DNA of 64,000 nucleotides, taken from positions 87,720 to 151,719 of the forward strand of contig CAMVFE010000001.1 in assembly GCA_947166705.1 (NCBI GenBank), read 5' to 3'. This stretch comes from an uncultured Clostridia bacterium (GTDB lineage Bacteria > Bacillota > Clostridia > Christensenellales > Aristaeellaceae). Shown here piece by piece: positions 1-8,413 of the stretch. How positions within the stretch are numbered: position 1 is the first letter of the stretch; the number at the start of each line of letters is the position of its first letter. The notes beneath the pieces were generated by a model. That model was not told where the DNA came from, did not search any database, and saw only the letters and a program-made list of their open reading frames with translations. The translations under genes were made by a program, and so were the position numbers.

Positions 1-183
1 CCAGATGATCACGGCCACGGAGCCCACGGCGATGGCGATGCCGGCCGCCGCCTGGATCAGGTAGGTGGTCGCCGAGGGGTCGATATAGGCAAGGGCGTTC
101 TGCGGCACGGTCACCGTCAGGTACAGGCCCGCCGCCGTCACCAGCCCGAGCTTCTTCAGGACGTTCTTCACAGGTTTCTTCAT
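1..183 (-). CDS. Small membrane protein, 3' end cut by window
   Basis: The minus-strand frame opens with ATG at 183 behind the ribosome site AGGAGAGG and stays open to the window edge, giving the first 61 residues. It has a basic N-terminus (MKKPVKNVLKK), a hydrophobic stretch that resembles a signal peptide ending near AYIDPS, and a second hydrophobic segment (LIQAAAGIAIAVGSVAVIIW). The YIDPSATTYLIQ motif is one I associate with short membrane proteins beside polysaccharide and sulfatase genes in Bacillota; their function is unknown. It lies 76 bases downstream of the YidC fusion gene and is probably in the same transcript. The C-terminus lies outside the window. Confidence 0.7.
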   Translation of the reverse strand, partial: MKKPVKNVLKKLGLVTAAGLYLTVTVPQNALAYIDPSATTYLIQAAAGIAIAVGSVAVIIW

Positions 184-259
184 GGATTTCCTCTCCTTTG
201 CGTATCTTGTCTGCTTTCCGGGTCCAGCCCCGGCTTTTATCTGAGGTCCGGCCCCGGTT
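184..259 (-). repeat. Imperfect 20-base direct repeat between genes
   Basis: Read on the minus strand, ATAAAACCGGGGCCGGACC is followed four bases later by ATAAAAGCCGGGGCTGGACC. The two units differ by a few bases and sit between the stop of the YidC fusion and the next start. They look like a small tandem duplication. No terminator with a T-run is obvious, so read-through into the next gene is plausible. Confidence 0.4.
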
Positions 260-2218
260 TTATTTGTCCGTCTTCCCCCGTTTTTCCTCCCCGGCGCGCC
301 GGGCGGCGGCCTCCGTCAGGCGCCGCACGATGTAGGCGGCCCCGGTCTTCCCGCTTTCCCCGGGATGGAAGATGTTCTCCTCCCGCACCCGGCGGATCTG
401 CTCCCGCCAGGCCTCCGGATCCCGGGTCATCTCCGCGATCACCCCGTTCACCCGGTCTAGCTCATCCTTGTTCAGGGATCGGCCGATCCGGTCCCGCAGG
501 GCGATTTCCAGCGGCGTGATGCCGATCCGCTCCCAGTTGGGGTTGGGCGCCTTCATCTTCGTGTTGATGAACAGGGTAGGCCGCTCCCGGGCGTAGGAGT
601 ACTCGTACGCGATCCCGGACCAGTCGGTGATCAGCACGTCCGCCTCCTCCATGCTCCGGTTGGAGGAAAAGTCCGTCTCGAACCGCAGGCCCTCCCCCGT
701 CTTATCCGCCCAGCGGTTCATCAGGCTCTCCAGCTTCGGTCCGTACCGCTTCACGTATTCCGGATGCGGCCGCACCGTCACGATCCGGCCCTCCGCCGGC
801 AGCCGCTCCAGCAGACCGTCGATGCATGAATCCAAGATATTGTCCTCGTTCCAGCTGGGGGCGATCAGCACCCGCTGGATGCCGTCCTTCTCCGAAGGCA
901 GGGCGTCGGCGCCCTCCGCCCGCAGGTCATCCAGCAGCGGATAGCCGAACTCCACCAGCGTCTTCGCCGGCAGGCCGTAGACCTCCTCGGTCTTCCGGAT
1001 CTCGCGGACCTGCTGGGGCCCGACGCAGAACACCGTGTCGAAGTGGTCCATCGCGCCCTCCCGGAAGCTCATGTGGACGCTCATCGGGTCGTGGGGCGTG
1101 TAGATGTACTCAATATCCTTCCGTACGTAGCTCCGCTTGATGTGGAAGGACTCCAGGTCCGGGGTCGTCATCACGACGATGTCCGCGTCCATCTTCATCA
1201 TCAGGGTGATGATCTTCTTCGGCCCGATATAATACGGTAGGATCCGGGGCTCCTTCTCCGCGATCCGGAAAACCTGGTCGTCCGGGTCGTTGGTCACGTA
1301 ATGGATCCGGACGTTGGACTGCTTCAGCAGCTCCTCCGCGGTATCCCGGAAGTATTTCCAGAAGCCGCTCTTCTCGCTGTAGAACACGACGTGCTTGTTC
1401 CGGATGGAGAAGAACCGGCGGTAGTCCGCCTTCTCCCGCTTCGCGTTTTCATCATGGGCGAAAAGGCCCTTCTTTTCCCCGCCGAGGCTCTCGATCTCCC
1501 GCAGCGCCTCCCGGCTCTTTTCCAGCTCCGCGTAGTCCACGTGCTTCTGCGGCGGGATGGCCGCGTTCAGGGCGTACATCTGGGCCACGGACAGCAGGTT
1601 CCCGGCGATCCAGTACAGGCCGATCCCCGCGGCCACGAAGATCCCGAGATACAGGCTCAGCCCGACGGAAATCACCAGCATGCTCACCTGGTTCAGCCGG
1701 CTCTGCTCCGCCTGCAGCGCCTGGCTCCGGTTCTGCGCCGCGCACATGACCAGCGCGCTGAGCGCCGCGGCGACGGGCACCGCGATGGAAATGCCGCCCC
1801 GTTCGGCGGGCACCCAGCCCAGGTTGATCCCCAGGAACGTCAGGTCCTTCTCCGCCGCGCCGCCGATCAGGCTCCGGATCGCCTCCACCAGCCCCAGCAG
1901 GATGATGAGCTGCACGATCACCGGAACGACCCCGGCCATGGGGTTGTATTTTTCCCGCTTGTAGAGCTTCGCCGTCTCCTCGGCGATGGCGTCCTTGTCC
2001 CCGTAGCGGTTAACGTGCAGCCAGTTGATCTCCGGCATCAGCCGGACCATCTTCAGCCCGTTCAGGTGAACCCATACGCTCAGGGGCAGCAGCAGGACAC
2101 GGGTCACCAGCGTAAAGAGCAGGATCGCCCAGCCGTAATTCCCGCACAGGGAAAAGCACCAGCCCATCACCGCGCCCGCGGCGTCCCCGATCCACCCGAT
2201 CACCGTCTGCAAAGCCAA
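260..2218 (-). CDS. YidC/Oxa1 domain fused to CDP-glycerol glycerophosphotransferase
   Basis: A 652-residue protein made of two families that are normally separate. Residues about 1-230 are a YidC/Oxa1 insertase: the groove arginine R40 in TRVLLLPL, the cytoplasmic loop with YNPMAG, and a late segment with GIGLYWIAGNLLS. After a charged linker, residues about 265-630 are a CDP-glycerol:polyglycerophosphate glycerophosphotransferase (TagF/TarF type), with APSWNEDN, VRPHPEY and the family-typical LITDWSGIAYEYSY. That enzyme family transfers glycerol- or ribitol-phosphate from a CDP-polyol during teichoic acid synthesis; here it would act on the cytoplasmic face of the membrane. The start is TTG at 2218 behind AGGAGG; TTG at 2212 has better spacing and is an alternative. 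Both domains look intact. The fusion is seen directly; substrate and purpose are inference. Confidence 0.88.
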   Translation of the reverse strand: MALQTVIGWIGDAAGAVMGWCFSLCGNYGWAILLFTLVTRVLLLPLSVWVHLNGLKMVRLMPEINWLHVNRYGDKDAIAEETAKLYKREKYNPMAGVVPVIVQLIILLGLVEAIRSLIGGAAEKDLTFLGINLGWVPAERGGISIAVPVAAALSALVMCAAQNRSQALQAEQSRLNQVSMLVISVGLSLYLGIFVAAGIGLYWIAGNLLSVAQMYALNAAIPPQKHVDYAELEKSREALREIESLGGEKKGLFAHDENAKREKADYRRFFSIRNKHVVFYSEKSGFWKYFRDTAEELLKQSNVRIHYVTNDPDDQVFRIAEKEPRILPYYIGPKKIITLMMKMDADIVVMTTPDLESFHIKRSYVRKDIEYIYTPHDPMSVHMSFREGAMDHFDTVFCVGPQQVREIRKTEEVYGLPAKTLVEFGYPLLDDLRAEGADALPSEKDGIQRVLIAPSWNEDNILDSCIDGLLERLPAEGRIVTVRPHPEYVKRYGPKLESLMNRWADKTGEGLRFETDFSSNRSMEEADVLITDWSGIAYEYSYARERPTLFINTKMKAPNPNWERIGITPLEIALRDRIGRSLNKDELDRVNGVIAEMTRDPEAWREQIRRVREENIFHPGESGKTGAAYIVRRLTEAAARRAGEEKRGKTDK

Positions 2219-2304
2219 GGACCTCCTTCCGCGCCCGCGTGTCCGCCCCCGGCTCCGGGGGCCCGGCCTCCGGAACCCCGGTCGCGTTGCACTCTTAATT
2301 TTTT

Positions 2305-2333
2305 ATTATACTCTGTTTCCCGCGGTCCCGCAA
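2305..2333 (-). promoter_or_regulatory. Sigma-A-type promoter for the YidC fusion
   Basis: On the minus strand TTGCGG (2328-2333) and TATAAT (2305-2310) are separated by exactly 17 bases. Transcription would start near 2298, giving a leader of roughly 80 bases before the start at 2218. Confidence 0.7.
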
Positions 2334-2398
2334 GGGGAACGCGTCCGGGGGCGAAGCCGAAACTTCCCGCAGTGCGGGAAATGCGGGGTGGAAGCCCA

Positions 2399-2488
2399 AT
2401 GAGCAAGGAAGTGATGCAGGCAGCAGCGCGCAGCACAGCCATTGCAAATTGCGCAAATACCGCCGCAGGCGTCCTGCACACCCCGTGA
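2399..2488 (+). CDS. Possible 29-residue peptide, uncertain
   Basis: ATG AGC AAG GAA opens a 29-codon frame ending in TGA at 2488. It encodes an alanine-rich peptide starting MSKEVMQAAARSTAI and ending AGVLHTP. A purine-rich GGTGGAAG stretch lies upstream. Codon use (several GCA codons) differs from the flanking GC-rich genes. No family is recognised, and it may be an untranslated leader. It lies upstream of the plus-strand promoter, so it would need its own. Confidence 0.2.
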   Translation: MSKEVMQAAARSTAIANCANTAAGVLHTP

Positions 2489-2547
2489 ATAGCAGCCCCG
2501 ACGGGAAACCGGGCGCAAGCCCCGGCGGGGAACCGGGCACGCCAGCC

Positions 2548-2576
2548 TTGAAATCGGGGCCGTTTCCGTTTATAAT
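2548..2576 (+). promoter_or_regulatory. Sigma-A promoter for YdjC gene
   Basis: TTGAAA at 2548-2553 and TATAAT at 2571-2576 with a 17-base spacer. It is 59 bases upstream of the GTG start at 2635 and presumably drives the YdjC gene and the following YidC-like/phosphatase fusion. Confidence 0.8.
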
Positions 2577-2634
2577 AGGCTGTATTCTGGGGCGATCCCG
2601 TATACGGGCGGCAGGTCCGCCCGATGGAGGAACT

Positions 2635-3582
2635 GTGTACGAACTTGATTTTCACGCGGACGATTACGCCGCCTCGGTCGAGAATTCCCGGCGCATCCTG
2701 TCGCTGCTGGAGGCCGGGCGCATCGACAGCATCAGCGTGATCGTGAACATGAGCTGTTACGGCGAATGCATGGATATGCTGCGGGACAGCTGGTCCCGTT
2801 TTCCGAAAAAGCCCCTCCTGTCGCTCCATATCAACCTGATCGACGGCCGCCGGCTCTCCTCCCCGGGCGGAAAGGAAATCATCCGCCAGTCCTGGGGGCA
2901 GCTCCTCTTCGGCGGCTTCCTGCCGGGCGGGAAACAGCTCCGGGAAGCCTGCGCCCGGGAAATCGGGGCGCAGCTGCAGGCCTTCCTGGAGCAGACCGCC
3001 CAGCTTCGGGATGACGGGGGCCGGCCCCTCCCCCTGCGGATCGATGGACATGTGCATACCCATATGACCCCCCTGGTTTTCCGCGCCCTGACGGACGCCC
3101 TGTCCCGGACGGGCCTCCTTTCCCGGGTCAGCTTCATCCGCTGTTCCGCAGAGCCCCTGGCGCCTTTTCTTTTCACGCCCGGGGTCGCCTTCACCCTGTC
3201 CCCCGTGAACGTCCTGAAAAACCGGGTGCTTCATCTGCTCAGCTTTTCCGTCCGGCGGAAGCTGCGCCGGATGGGCCTTCCCGCGGGCTGCGTCTTCGGC
3301 ATCGCCCTGACCGGGGAAATGGACACGGACCGCGTCCGCCGCCTGCTGCCGAAAATGAAGCGGTATGCGCGGGGGAAGGACGTCCGCCTGGAGGTCATGG
3401 CCCATCCCGGGCGCACCCTGCCCGCCGAGGTCACGGAGGAATACGGCCCGGACGACCGCCGTGCCTTCCTTTCCCCGAAAAGGGACCTGGAGCGCCGGAT
3501 GCTCCTGGAGCTTTCGGACGCGGACCGGCTGCCCGCCGGGGCCGCGGAATCCGGTCCGGTAAATCATCGGGAGGAATCGTGA
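2635..3582 (+). CDS. YdjC/ChbG-family carbohydrate deacetylase
   Basis: A 315-residue protein of the YdjC/ChbG family, metal-dependent deacetylases of N-acetylated sugars such as chitooligosaccharides. Family motifs are in order: HADDYA near residue 7 (the usual ADDFG), DGHVHTH near 137 (metal-binding histidines) and MAHPGRT near 255. No signal peptide is visible, so it acts in the cytoplasm. GTG at 2635 is chosen because GGAGG lies just upstream and the conserved domain starts at residue 2; an upstream in-frame extension to 2449 overlaps the promoter. The next gene starts two bases after its stop, so they are likely co-transcribed. Its neighbours suggest it trims acetyl groups from an envelope glycan precursor, which is inference. 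Confidence 0.85.
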   Translation: MYELDFHADDYAASVENSRRILSLLEAGRIDSISVIVNMSCYGECMDMLRDSWSRFPKKPLLSLHINLIDGRRLSSPGGKEIIRQSWGQLLFGGFLPGGKQLREACAREIGAQLQAFLEQTAQLRDDGGRPLPLRIDGHVHTHMTPLVFRALTDALSRTGLLSRVSFIRCSAEPLAPFLFTPGVAFTLSPVNVLKNRVLHLLSFSVRRKLRRMGLPAGCVFGIALTGEMDTDRVRRLLPKMKRYARGKDVRLEVMAHPGRTLPAEVTEEYGPDDRRAFLSPKRDLERRMLLELSDADRLPAGAAESGPVNHREES

Positions 3583-3583
3583 A

Positions 3584-6262
3584 ATGCCCGCCGCTTCGCT
3601 GCTGTCCAACCTTGTCCTCGGGCCGGTCTGGCTCCTGCTCGAGTTCTTTTTTTCATCCTTTTTCCAATTGGGAAGCGCGGCCCTGTCCCTCGTTCTCCTG
3701 GGCCCCGCCGTCAGCCTCGTCTTCCTTCCGCTCCGGGCCGCCGCGGCATCCTTCGGTGCGCGGGCGGCCGGCCGCCCGGGCGGGCGGAAGCCGTCCCGCC
3801 TCCCGCTCCGGACCGCGGAAATCCTGGTCCCGCTCCTGCCGGACCTTGGCCTTTTCCTGGCCGCCCGCCGGTTCACGGACGGGCTGGAGGCGCTTTCCGG
3901 CGCGTCCCTCGGGCCTGTCCGGGACCTTTCCCTGCCCGACGGGCTCCTCGGCGGCCAGCTCAGCCTCCTGCCGTTCCTGGCGGCGGCCGCCGGCCTGCTG
4001 CCCGTGCTGTTTTCCCCGCGCCGCCCCGGTTCCGGCCGCACCCTGCCCCGGCTCCTTCCGCGGGCCGTCCCGGTCCCGGCGCTGCTTTTCGCCGGCCTGA
4101 CGGTCGGCGCGCCTTCCGGCTTCGCGCTGTTCTGGATCCTTTTTCTCCTGTCCGGCTTCCTGCTGCGGCGGGCGCTGTCCCCGGTGTTCCGGCGTCTCCG
4201 CGCCCTCCTGTCCCGGCCCGGCTCCGGCAAAAGGCCGGCTCCGGACGCAGCGGGCAGGCGTTCCCCGGCGCCTGTGTCCCGGCCCGGCTTCTTCGGGAAA
4301 GCAGCCGCCGTCCTCCGGACGTATCTCCGCGGCAGGCCGGCCCCCGGGTTCTTTTTCCTCTGCGCGGCCCTTCTCTCCGTCCTGACGGGGCTGACGATTC
4401 CTTCCTCCGTGCTGGCCGCCTCCCCCCAAGAGTTTGTGGAATACCTTTCCGACCTGCATCCCCTCTGGAACCTCGCCAATTCCTTCCTGCTCGCGGCCGG
4501 GTTCTTCATGCTCTGGCCCGGCCTGCTTTACCTGCTGTCTCCCGCCGCGCTGAAGAAGGCGCTGGAGGCCGCGGCCTGGGCCGCCTCCGCCTGCTTCCTG
4601 GTCACCTTCCTGTTCTGCCGGAACGGGCTGGGAACCGTCTCGCCGTCGCTGGTATACGACGTCACCCCCGTCTACGGCAAAATCGAGGGCATCATCCAGC
4701 TGACCGTCCTGCTGGTTCTTTCGGCGGGGGCCGTGTGGCTGCTGGTCCGGGAAAAGGGCCTGACGCGGGGAATCGCGCTGGCCCTCGCCGTGGTCCTCAC
4801 GGGGCTGTCCGCCTGGAATATGGCGGGGATCCGGCGGGAAACGGAGGAGGTTTACCGCGTCCAGGAGCGGAACTACAGCGGGGAAAAGGTCATCCCCCTC
4901 AGCCGTGGCGGAAACAACGTGGTCGTCCTGATGCTGGACAGGGCCATCAGCAGCTACCTGCCCTGCATCCTGTACGAGCGCCCGGACCTGCGGGAGGTTT
5001 TTTCCGGCTTTGTCTACTATCCGAACGCCCTGTCCTTCGCGATGCATACAAACCTGGGCGCGCCGCCCCTCTTCGGGGGATATGAGTATACGCCCCTCGC
5101 CGTGGAGGAGCGGAAGGACGAACTCCTGCGGGACAAATACAACGAAGCCCTGCTGCTCATGCCGACCCTTTTCAGCCGGCAGGGATACCGGGTCTCCGTC
5201 TTTGACGTCCCGTATCCAGGAAGCTATACGGACGCCGGGGATTATACGATCTTTGACAGCCTGCCCCGTACGAACGCCCGCATCCTGCGGGCCGCGGAGG
5301 ACAGCGCGGTGCGGGACCGAACGGCGGAAAACGCCAGGCTCCGGAACTTCTTCTGCTACAGCCTGGCGATGGCGGGCCCCACCCTCCTTTTCAACCGGGT
5401 GTACGACCTGGGAAACTATCACCGGCTTGCGAGGGAACAGAACCTCTACTCCCCGGGCAGCGGATCCCCTCGGGATGAAGGCCGGTATGTGTCCTCGGAG
5501 TTCCTCGCGGAATACGAAGTGCTCCGGAGCCTGGGCGCGATGACAAAGGTGTCGGACGGCGAAGGGGATACCTTCCTGCTGCTGGTCAACAACACGACCC
5601 ATACTCCGGTCCTCCTGCCGGAACCGGAATACGCCCCGGTCCGGGAGCCGGACAACGCAGCGTATGACGCGGCGCACGCGGACCGCTTCCTCGCCGGGCC
5701 CCTTCCCCTCCGCTTCACCACCGACCGCCAGATGGCGCATTACCAGGTCGACATGGCTGCGCTGCTGCGGGTTGGAGAATGGCTGGAGCAGCTGAAGCGG
5801 GAGGGGGTTTACGACCGTACGCGGATCATCATCGCCGCCGACCACGGATACGACTTCCAGCAGATCCCGGGGAGCAGCCTGCCGGCGGACGGAAACCTGC
5901 CGCACCAGACCGCGGACGGAAAAACCGTTTTCGAGGAAAACATCATGGGCTACAATCCGCTCCTGATGGTCAAGGATTTCGGCGCGGTGGGCCCCGTCCG
6001 GACGGATGCCTCCTTCATGACCAACGCGGACGTGCCCGGCCTGGCCCTGTCGGGCCTGGTCGAAAACCCTGTCAATCCCTTTACCGGGCAGCCCGTCTCC
6101 TCCGACGCGAAAAACGGGCCGCTGTACGTCAGCACCTATCACGGCCGGGGCGTCGGGCGGGACCGGGGCAATACCTACGGCCTGTCCACCTGGCTGATCG
6201 TCCGGGGCGGCGGCGATACGCTCTTCGACCCTTCCCGCTGGACCTTCCGCGCGGATCCCTGA
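3584..6262 (+). CDS. YidC-like membrane domain fused to LTA-synthase-like phosphatase-superfamily domain
   Basis: An 892-residue membrane protein. Residues 1 to about 215 resemble YidC in layout: a first helix pair ending FLPL, then RDLSLPDGLLGGQLSLLPFL, matching the YidC pattern of DLS-PD followed by LLP, and later GAPSGFALFWILF, matching the PAGLALYW helix. The groove arginine before LPL is replaced (S-L-V-F-LPL) and the cytoplasmic loop is short, so insertase activity is doubtful. More membrane segments follow. From about residue 440 is an alkaline-phosphatase-superfamily domain: VVVLMLDRAIS, a candidate nucleophile region at MHTNLGAPPLFGG, and ADHGYDF metal ligands near 750. Relatives such as LtaS transfer phosphoglycerol outside the cell. 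ATG follows GGAGG. The catalytic residue assignment is inference. Confidence 0.75.
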   Translation: MPAASLLSNLVLGPVWLLLEFFFSSFFQLGSAALSLVLLGPAVSLVFLPLRAAAASFGARAAGRPGGRKPSRLPLRTAEILVPLLPDLGLFLAARRFTDGLEALSGASLGPVRDLSLPDGLLGGQLSLLPFLAAAAGLLPVLFSPRRPGSGRTLPRLLPRAVPVPALLFAGLTVGAPSGFALFWILFLLSGFLLRRALSPVFRRLRALLSRPGSGKRPAPDAAGRRSPAPVSRPGFFGKAAAVLRTYLRGRPAPGFFFLCAALLSVLTGLTIPSSVLAASPQEFVEYLSDLHPLWNLANSFLLAAGFFMLWPGLLYLLSPAALKKALEAAAWAASACFLVTFLFCRNGLGTVSPSLVYDVTPVYGKIEGIIQLTVLLVLSAGAVWLLVREKGLTRGIALALAVVLTGLSAWNMAGIRRETEEVYRVQERNYSGEKVIPLSRGGNNVVVLMLDRAISSYLPCILYERPDLREVFSGFVYYPNALSFAMHTNLGAPPLFGGYEYTPLAVEERKDELLRDKYNEALLLMPTLFSRQGYRVSVFDVPYPGSYTDAGDYTIFDSLPRTNARILRAAEDSAVRDRTAENARLRNFFCYSLAMAGPTLLFNRVYDLGNYHRLAREQNLYSPGSGSPRDEGRYVSSEFLAEYEVLRSLGAMTKVSDGEGDTFLLLVNNTTHTPVLLPEPEYAPVREPDNAAYDAAHADRFLAGPLPLRFTTDRQMAHYQVDMAALLRVGEWLEQLKREGVYDRTRIIIAADHGYDFQQIPGSSLPADGNLPHQTADGKTVFEENIMGYNPLLMVKDFGAVGPVRTDASFMTNADVPGLALSGLVENPVNPFTGQPVSSDAKNGPLYVSTYHGRGVGRDRGNTYGLSTWLIVRGGGDTLFDPSRWTFRADP

Positions 6263-6294
6263 CGGAGCCGCCCCCGCCGGACCGTCTGTTCGGC

Positions 6295-6323
6295 TTGCGT
6301 ATCCGGCCGCGCTGTGCTATGCT
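6295..6323 (+). promoter_or_regulatory. Promoter upstream of DUF6020 gene
   Basis: TTGCGT (6295-6300) and TATGCT (6318-6323) with a 17-base spacer, 60 bases before the ATG at 6383. The boxes are near consensus, and the gene may also be read from upstream. Confidence 0.55.
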
Positions 6324-6382
6324 TTGCGCAGGTTCTCCGAAGAGGCGGGACAGCCGCCCCGCGCAGGAAGGAAGCGGTACCC

Positions 6383-8395
6383 ATGAACAGGAAAAACAAA
6401 AGGCTGCCGGGCAGCCCGATCCCGGAGGGCACGCGGTGCCTCCGCATCCTCCTCCAGTCGGCGGTCACCTGGATGGCTGTTTCCTGCAGCCTGGAAGTGA
6501 ACCCCATGCTGGATTACTGGGGGCTGCGGGGCTTCACGGCTGTGTACTGGAACCTGACAGAGTCCTTTGAATCTTATTCCTTCGCGCGTTTCATGCTCCT
6601 CCCCGGGATTTTCCTTCTTTATACCTTCATATCCCGGGCCTGGGAAAGGGATGGGGAATATACTCTGCCCGCCGGGGCACCCGGGACCGGGCGGCGCCTG
6701 GGGCCCAGCGTTCGCCTTCCTGCCGCCTTTTTCGCCGGGATGATGATCCTGGGCTGGTCCTTCTCCCACGACATTCCCCTTTCCCTGTCGCTGACCTTCG
6801 CGGACGGGCAGCTGCTTAAAAGCGCGCTGGTCTTCGGGGGATATTACCTGCTGTACCGGTATCTGATCCAGTATGTTTACCTGAAGTATGCCGTGGGATT
6901 CAGGCGCCCGTCCTTCTTCCGCGCGAAAAAGCCGAAAATCCTCCTGTGGTATGAGAAGCACCTGCTTCGGGCGCCTTTCCGGACCGCGGCACTGACACTG
7001 CTGATCCTGTATCTTCCGCTGATGATTGTTTCCTACCCCGGAATGATCGTGGCGGACACCGTCGGGCAGACCCTGAGGGGTTATCCGCTGCTCGCGGAGC
7101 CGACCATTCTTCCCGAAGCGGCGAAAGCGGGGAAGCCGCTGGCCCACCTGAATAACCACCATCCCGTCGCCCATACCCTGCTGATCCATTACTGCCTGTC
7201 CCTGGCGGACAGGGTGCTGCATTCCTGGAACGCGGGATTTTACCTCTATTCCGTCCTCCAGGAGCTGGCTTTCATCTGCGTCGTTGCCTTCCTGCTCCGG
7301 GAGTATATCCGGAAGCGCGGGGTATCTGTCTTTTATGCCGTGGGGGTGCTGGCCTATCTGTTCGCAAGCCCCTTTATCCACAATTTTGTGATCCAGAACA
7401 CCAAGGACGTTTTCTATTCCCTGTTCCTGCTGATGACGGTTTATTACTGGCATGAGCTGCTGAAGGAGGGAGGGCGGAGGAATCTGCTGCTGCTCCTGCT
7501 GTTCGCCACCGGATCCGTTCTGTTCCGGAACGAGGGGCAATACGTGCTGATGCTGGCCGCCGCGGGGACGATCTGCCTGAACCGGGAGTCGCGGAAAAGG
7601 TTCGCGGTGGTTCTCCTTTATCTTGCTGTTTTTTCGGCGGGATATTTCCACCTGCTGTTTCCGGCGCTGGGCATCGCCCCGGGCAGCCGCCGGGAGATGC
7701 TCTCCGTACCCTTCCAGCAGACGGCCCGGTACCTGGTCAAATACGGCGATGAGGTTACGGAGGAAGAACGGCAGGCTATTGACGCGGTCCTGGATTACGA
7801 CCGCGTCGCGGGAAGCTACAATCCGGTTTCCTCGGATCCTGTCAAGGACCTGTACCGGGAAGAAACCGCCACCCCGGCGGCGCTGGTCCGATACCTGATC
7901 AACTGGGCCAGGATGGGGCTGAAGCACCCCAAAACCTACCTGGCCGCTTTTATGCGCAACAACTATGAATATTTTTACCCGGATCACGGAATCCTGACCG
8001 TTGAAGAGTACAGGAGATCGGGCTTCCTGTTCGGGTGGCTGACGGAATTAGCGGAGCCGATGGGAATCGCGCCCGCCCAGCCTGCTTTCCTGGCTCCCCT
8101 CCGGAACCTGGCGGATGACACGCTGGCCTGGATCACCGGGTTCTCCCCGCTGACCTTTTTCATGATCACTTCCCTGTACCCCACTTTTGCGATCCTGCTC
8201 CTATGCTGCGCCATCCGGAAAAGGGACCGCACGCTGGTTTCCGTGAGCCTGATTCCCCTGCTGACGCTGATGGCCTGCCTGGCGGGCCCGTACAACGGAT
8301 CGCACAGCCGGTACCTGCTTCCGCTGGCGCTGGCCTGGCCCTTTTTCGACCCGATTATCCGTCCCCGAAGGGAATCCCTGCCGGCAAATGCGTGA
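6383..8395 (+). CDS. DUF6020-family polytopic membrane protein
   Basis: A 670-residue protein with about a dozen hydrophobic segments. It carries features I associate with DUF6020: YPGMIVADTVGQTLRGY, then NNHHPVAHTLL and a long run of membrane helices with QNTKDVFYSLF. The family is uncharacterised but occurs in glycan loci and has a GT-C-like topology, so a role as a lipid-linked-sugar transferase is possible but unproven. ATG at 6383 is preceded by AGGAAGGA; upstream in-frame codons overlap the predicted promoter and are rejected. The gene runs convergently into its neighbour with only 18 bases between the two stops. Confidence 0.7.
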   Translation: MNRKNKRLPGSPIPEGTRCLRILLQSAVTWMAVSCSLEVNPMLDYWGLRGFTAVYWNLTESFESYSFARFMLLPGIFLLYTFISRAWERDGEYTLPAGAPGTGRRLGPSVRLPAAFFAGMMILGWSFSHDIPLSLSLTFADGQLLKSALVFGGYYLLYRYLIQYVYLKYAVGFRRPSFFRAKKPKILLWYEKHLLRAPFRTAALTLLILYLPLMIVSYPGMIVADTVGQTLRGYPLLAEPTILPEAAKAGKPLAHLNNHHPVAHTLLIHYCLSLADRVLHSWNAGFYLYSVLQELAFICVVAFLLREYIRKRGVSVFYAVGVLAYLFASPFIHNFVIQNTKDVFYSLFLLMTVYYWHELLKEGGRRNLLLLLLFATGSVLFRNEGQYVLMLAAAGTICLNRESRKRFAVVLLYLAVFSAGYFHLLFPALGIAPGSRREMLSVPFQQTARYLVKYGDEVTEEERQAIDAVLDYDRVAGSYNPVSSDPVKDLYREETATPAALVRYLINWARMGLKHPKTYLAAFMRNNYEYFYPDHGILTVEEYRRSGFLFGWLTELAEPMGIAPAQPAFLAPLRNLADDTLAWITGFSPLTFFMITSLYPTFAILLLCCAIRKRDRTLVSVSLIPLLTLMACLAGPYNGSHSRYLLPLALAWPFFDPIIRPRRESLPANA

Positions 8396-8413
8396 AGCAG
8401 AGCGGACGGGGGA

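Larger units (their letters stand above)
2219..2634. other. Divergent intergenic region (416 bases)
   Basis: This gap separates the divergent YidC fusion (minus) and YdjC gene (plus). It holds a promoter for each direction, a perfect hairpin at 2364-2380 (TTCCCGC, loop AGT, GCGGGAA) and a possible 29-codon open frame at 2399-2488. The hairpin lacks a T-run, so it may be a leader structure rather than a terminator. Nothing else is recognised. Confidence 0.5.

Noticed and set aside
2200..4509. Long minus-strand open frame of 769 codons
   Set aside because: It is antisense to the YdjC and YidC-like genes, has low-complexity Arg/Pro/Gly composition typical of GC-rich shadow frames and no domain.
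3653..6142. Minus-strand open frame of 829 codons
   Set aside because: Antisense to the phosphatase-superfamily gene, with Gln/Arg/Gly-rich composition and no recognisable motif.
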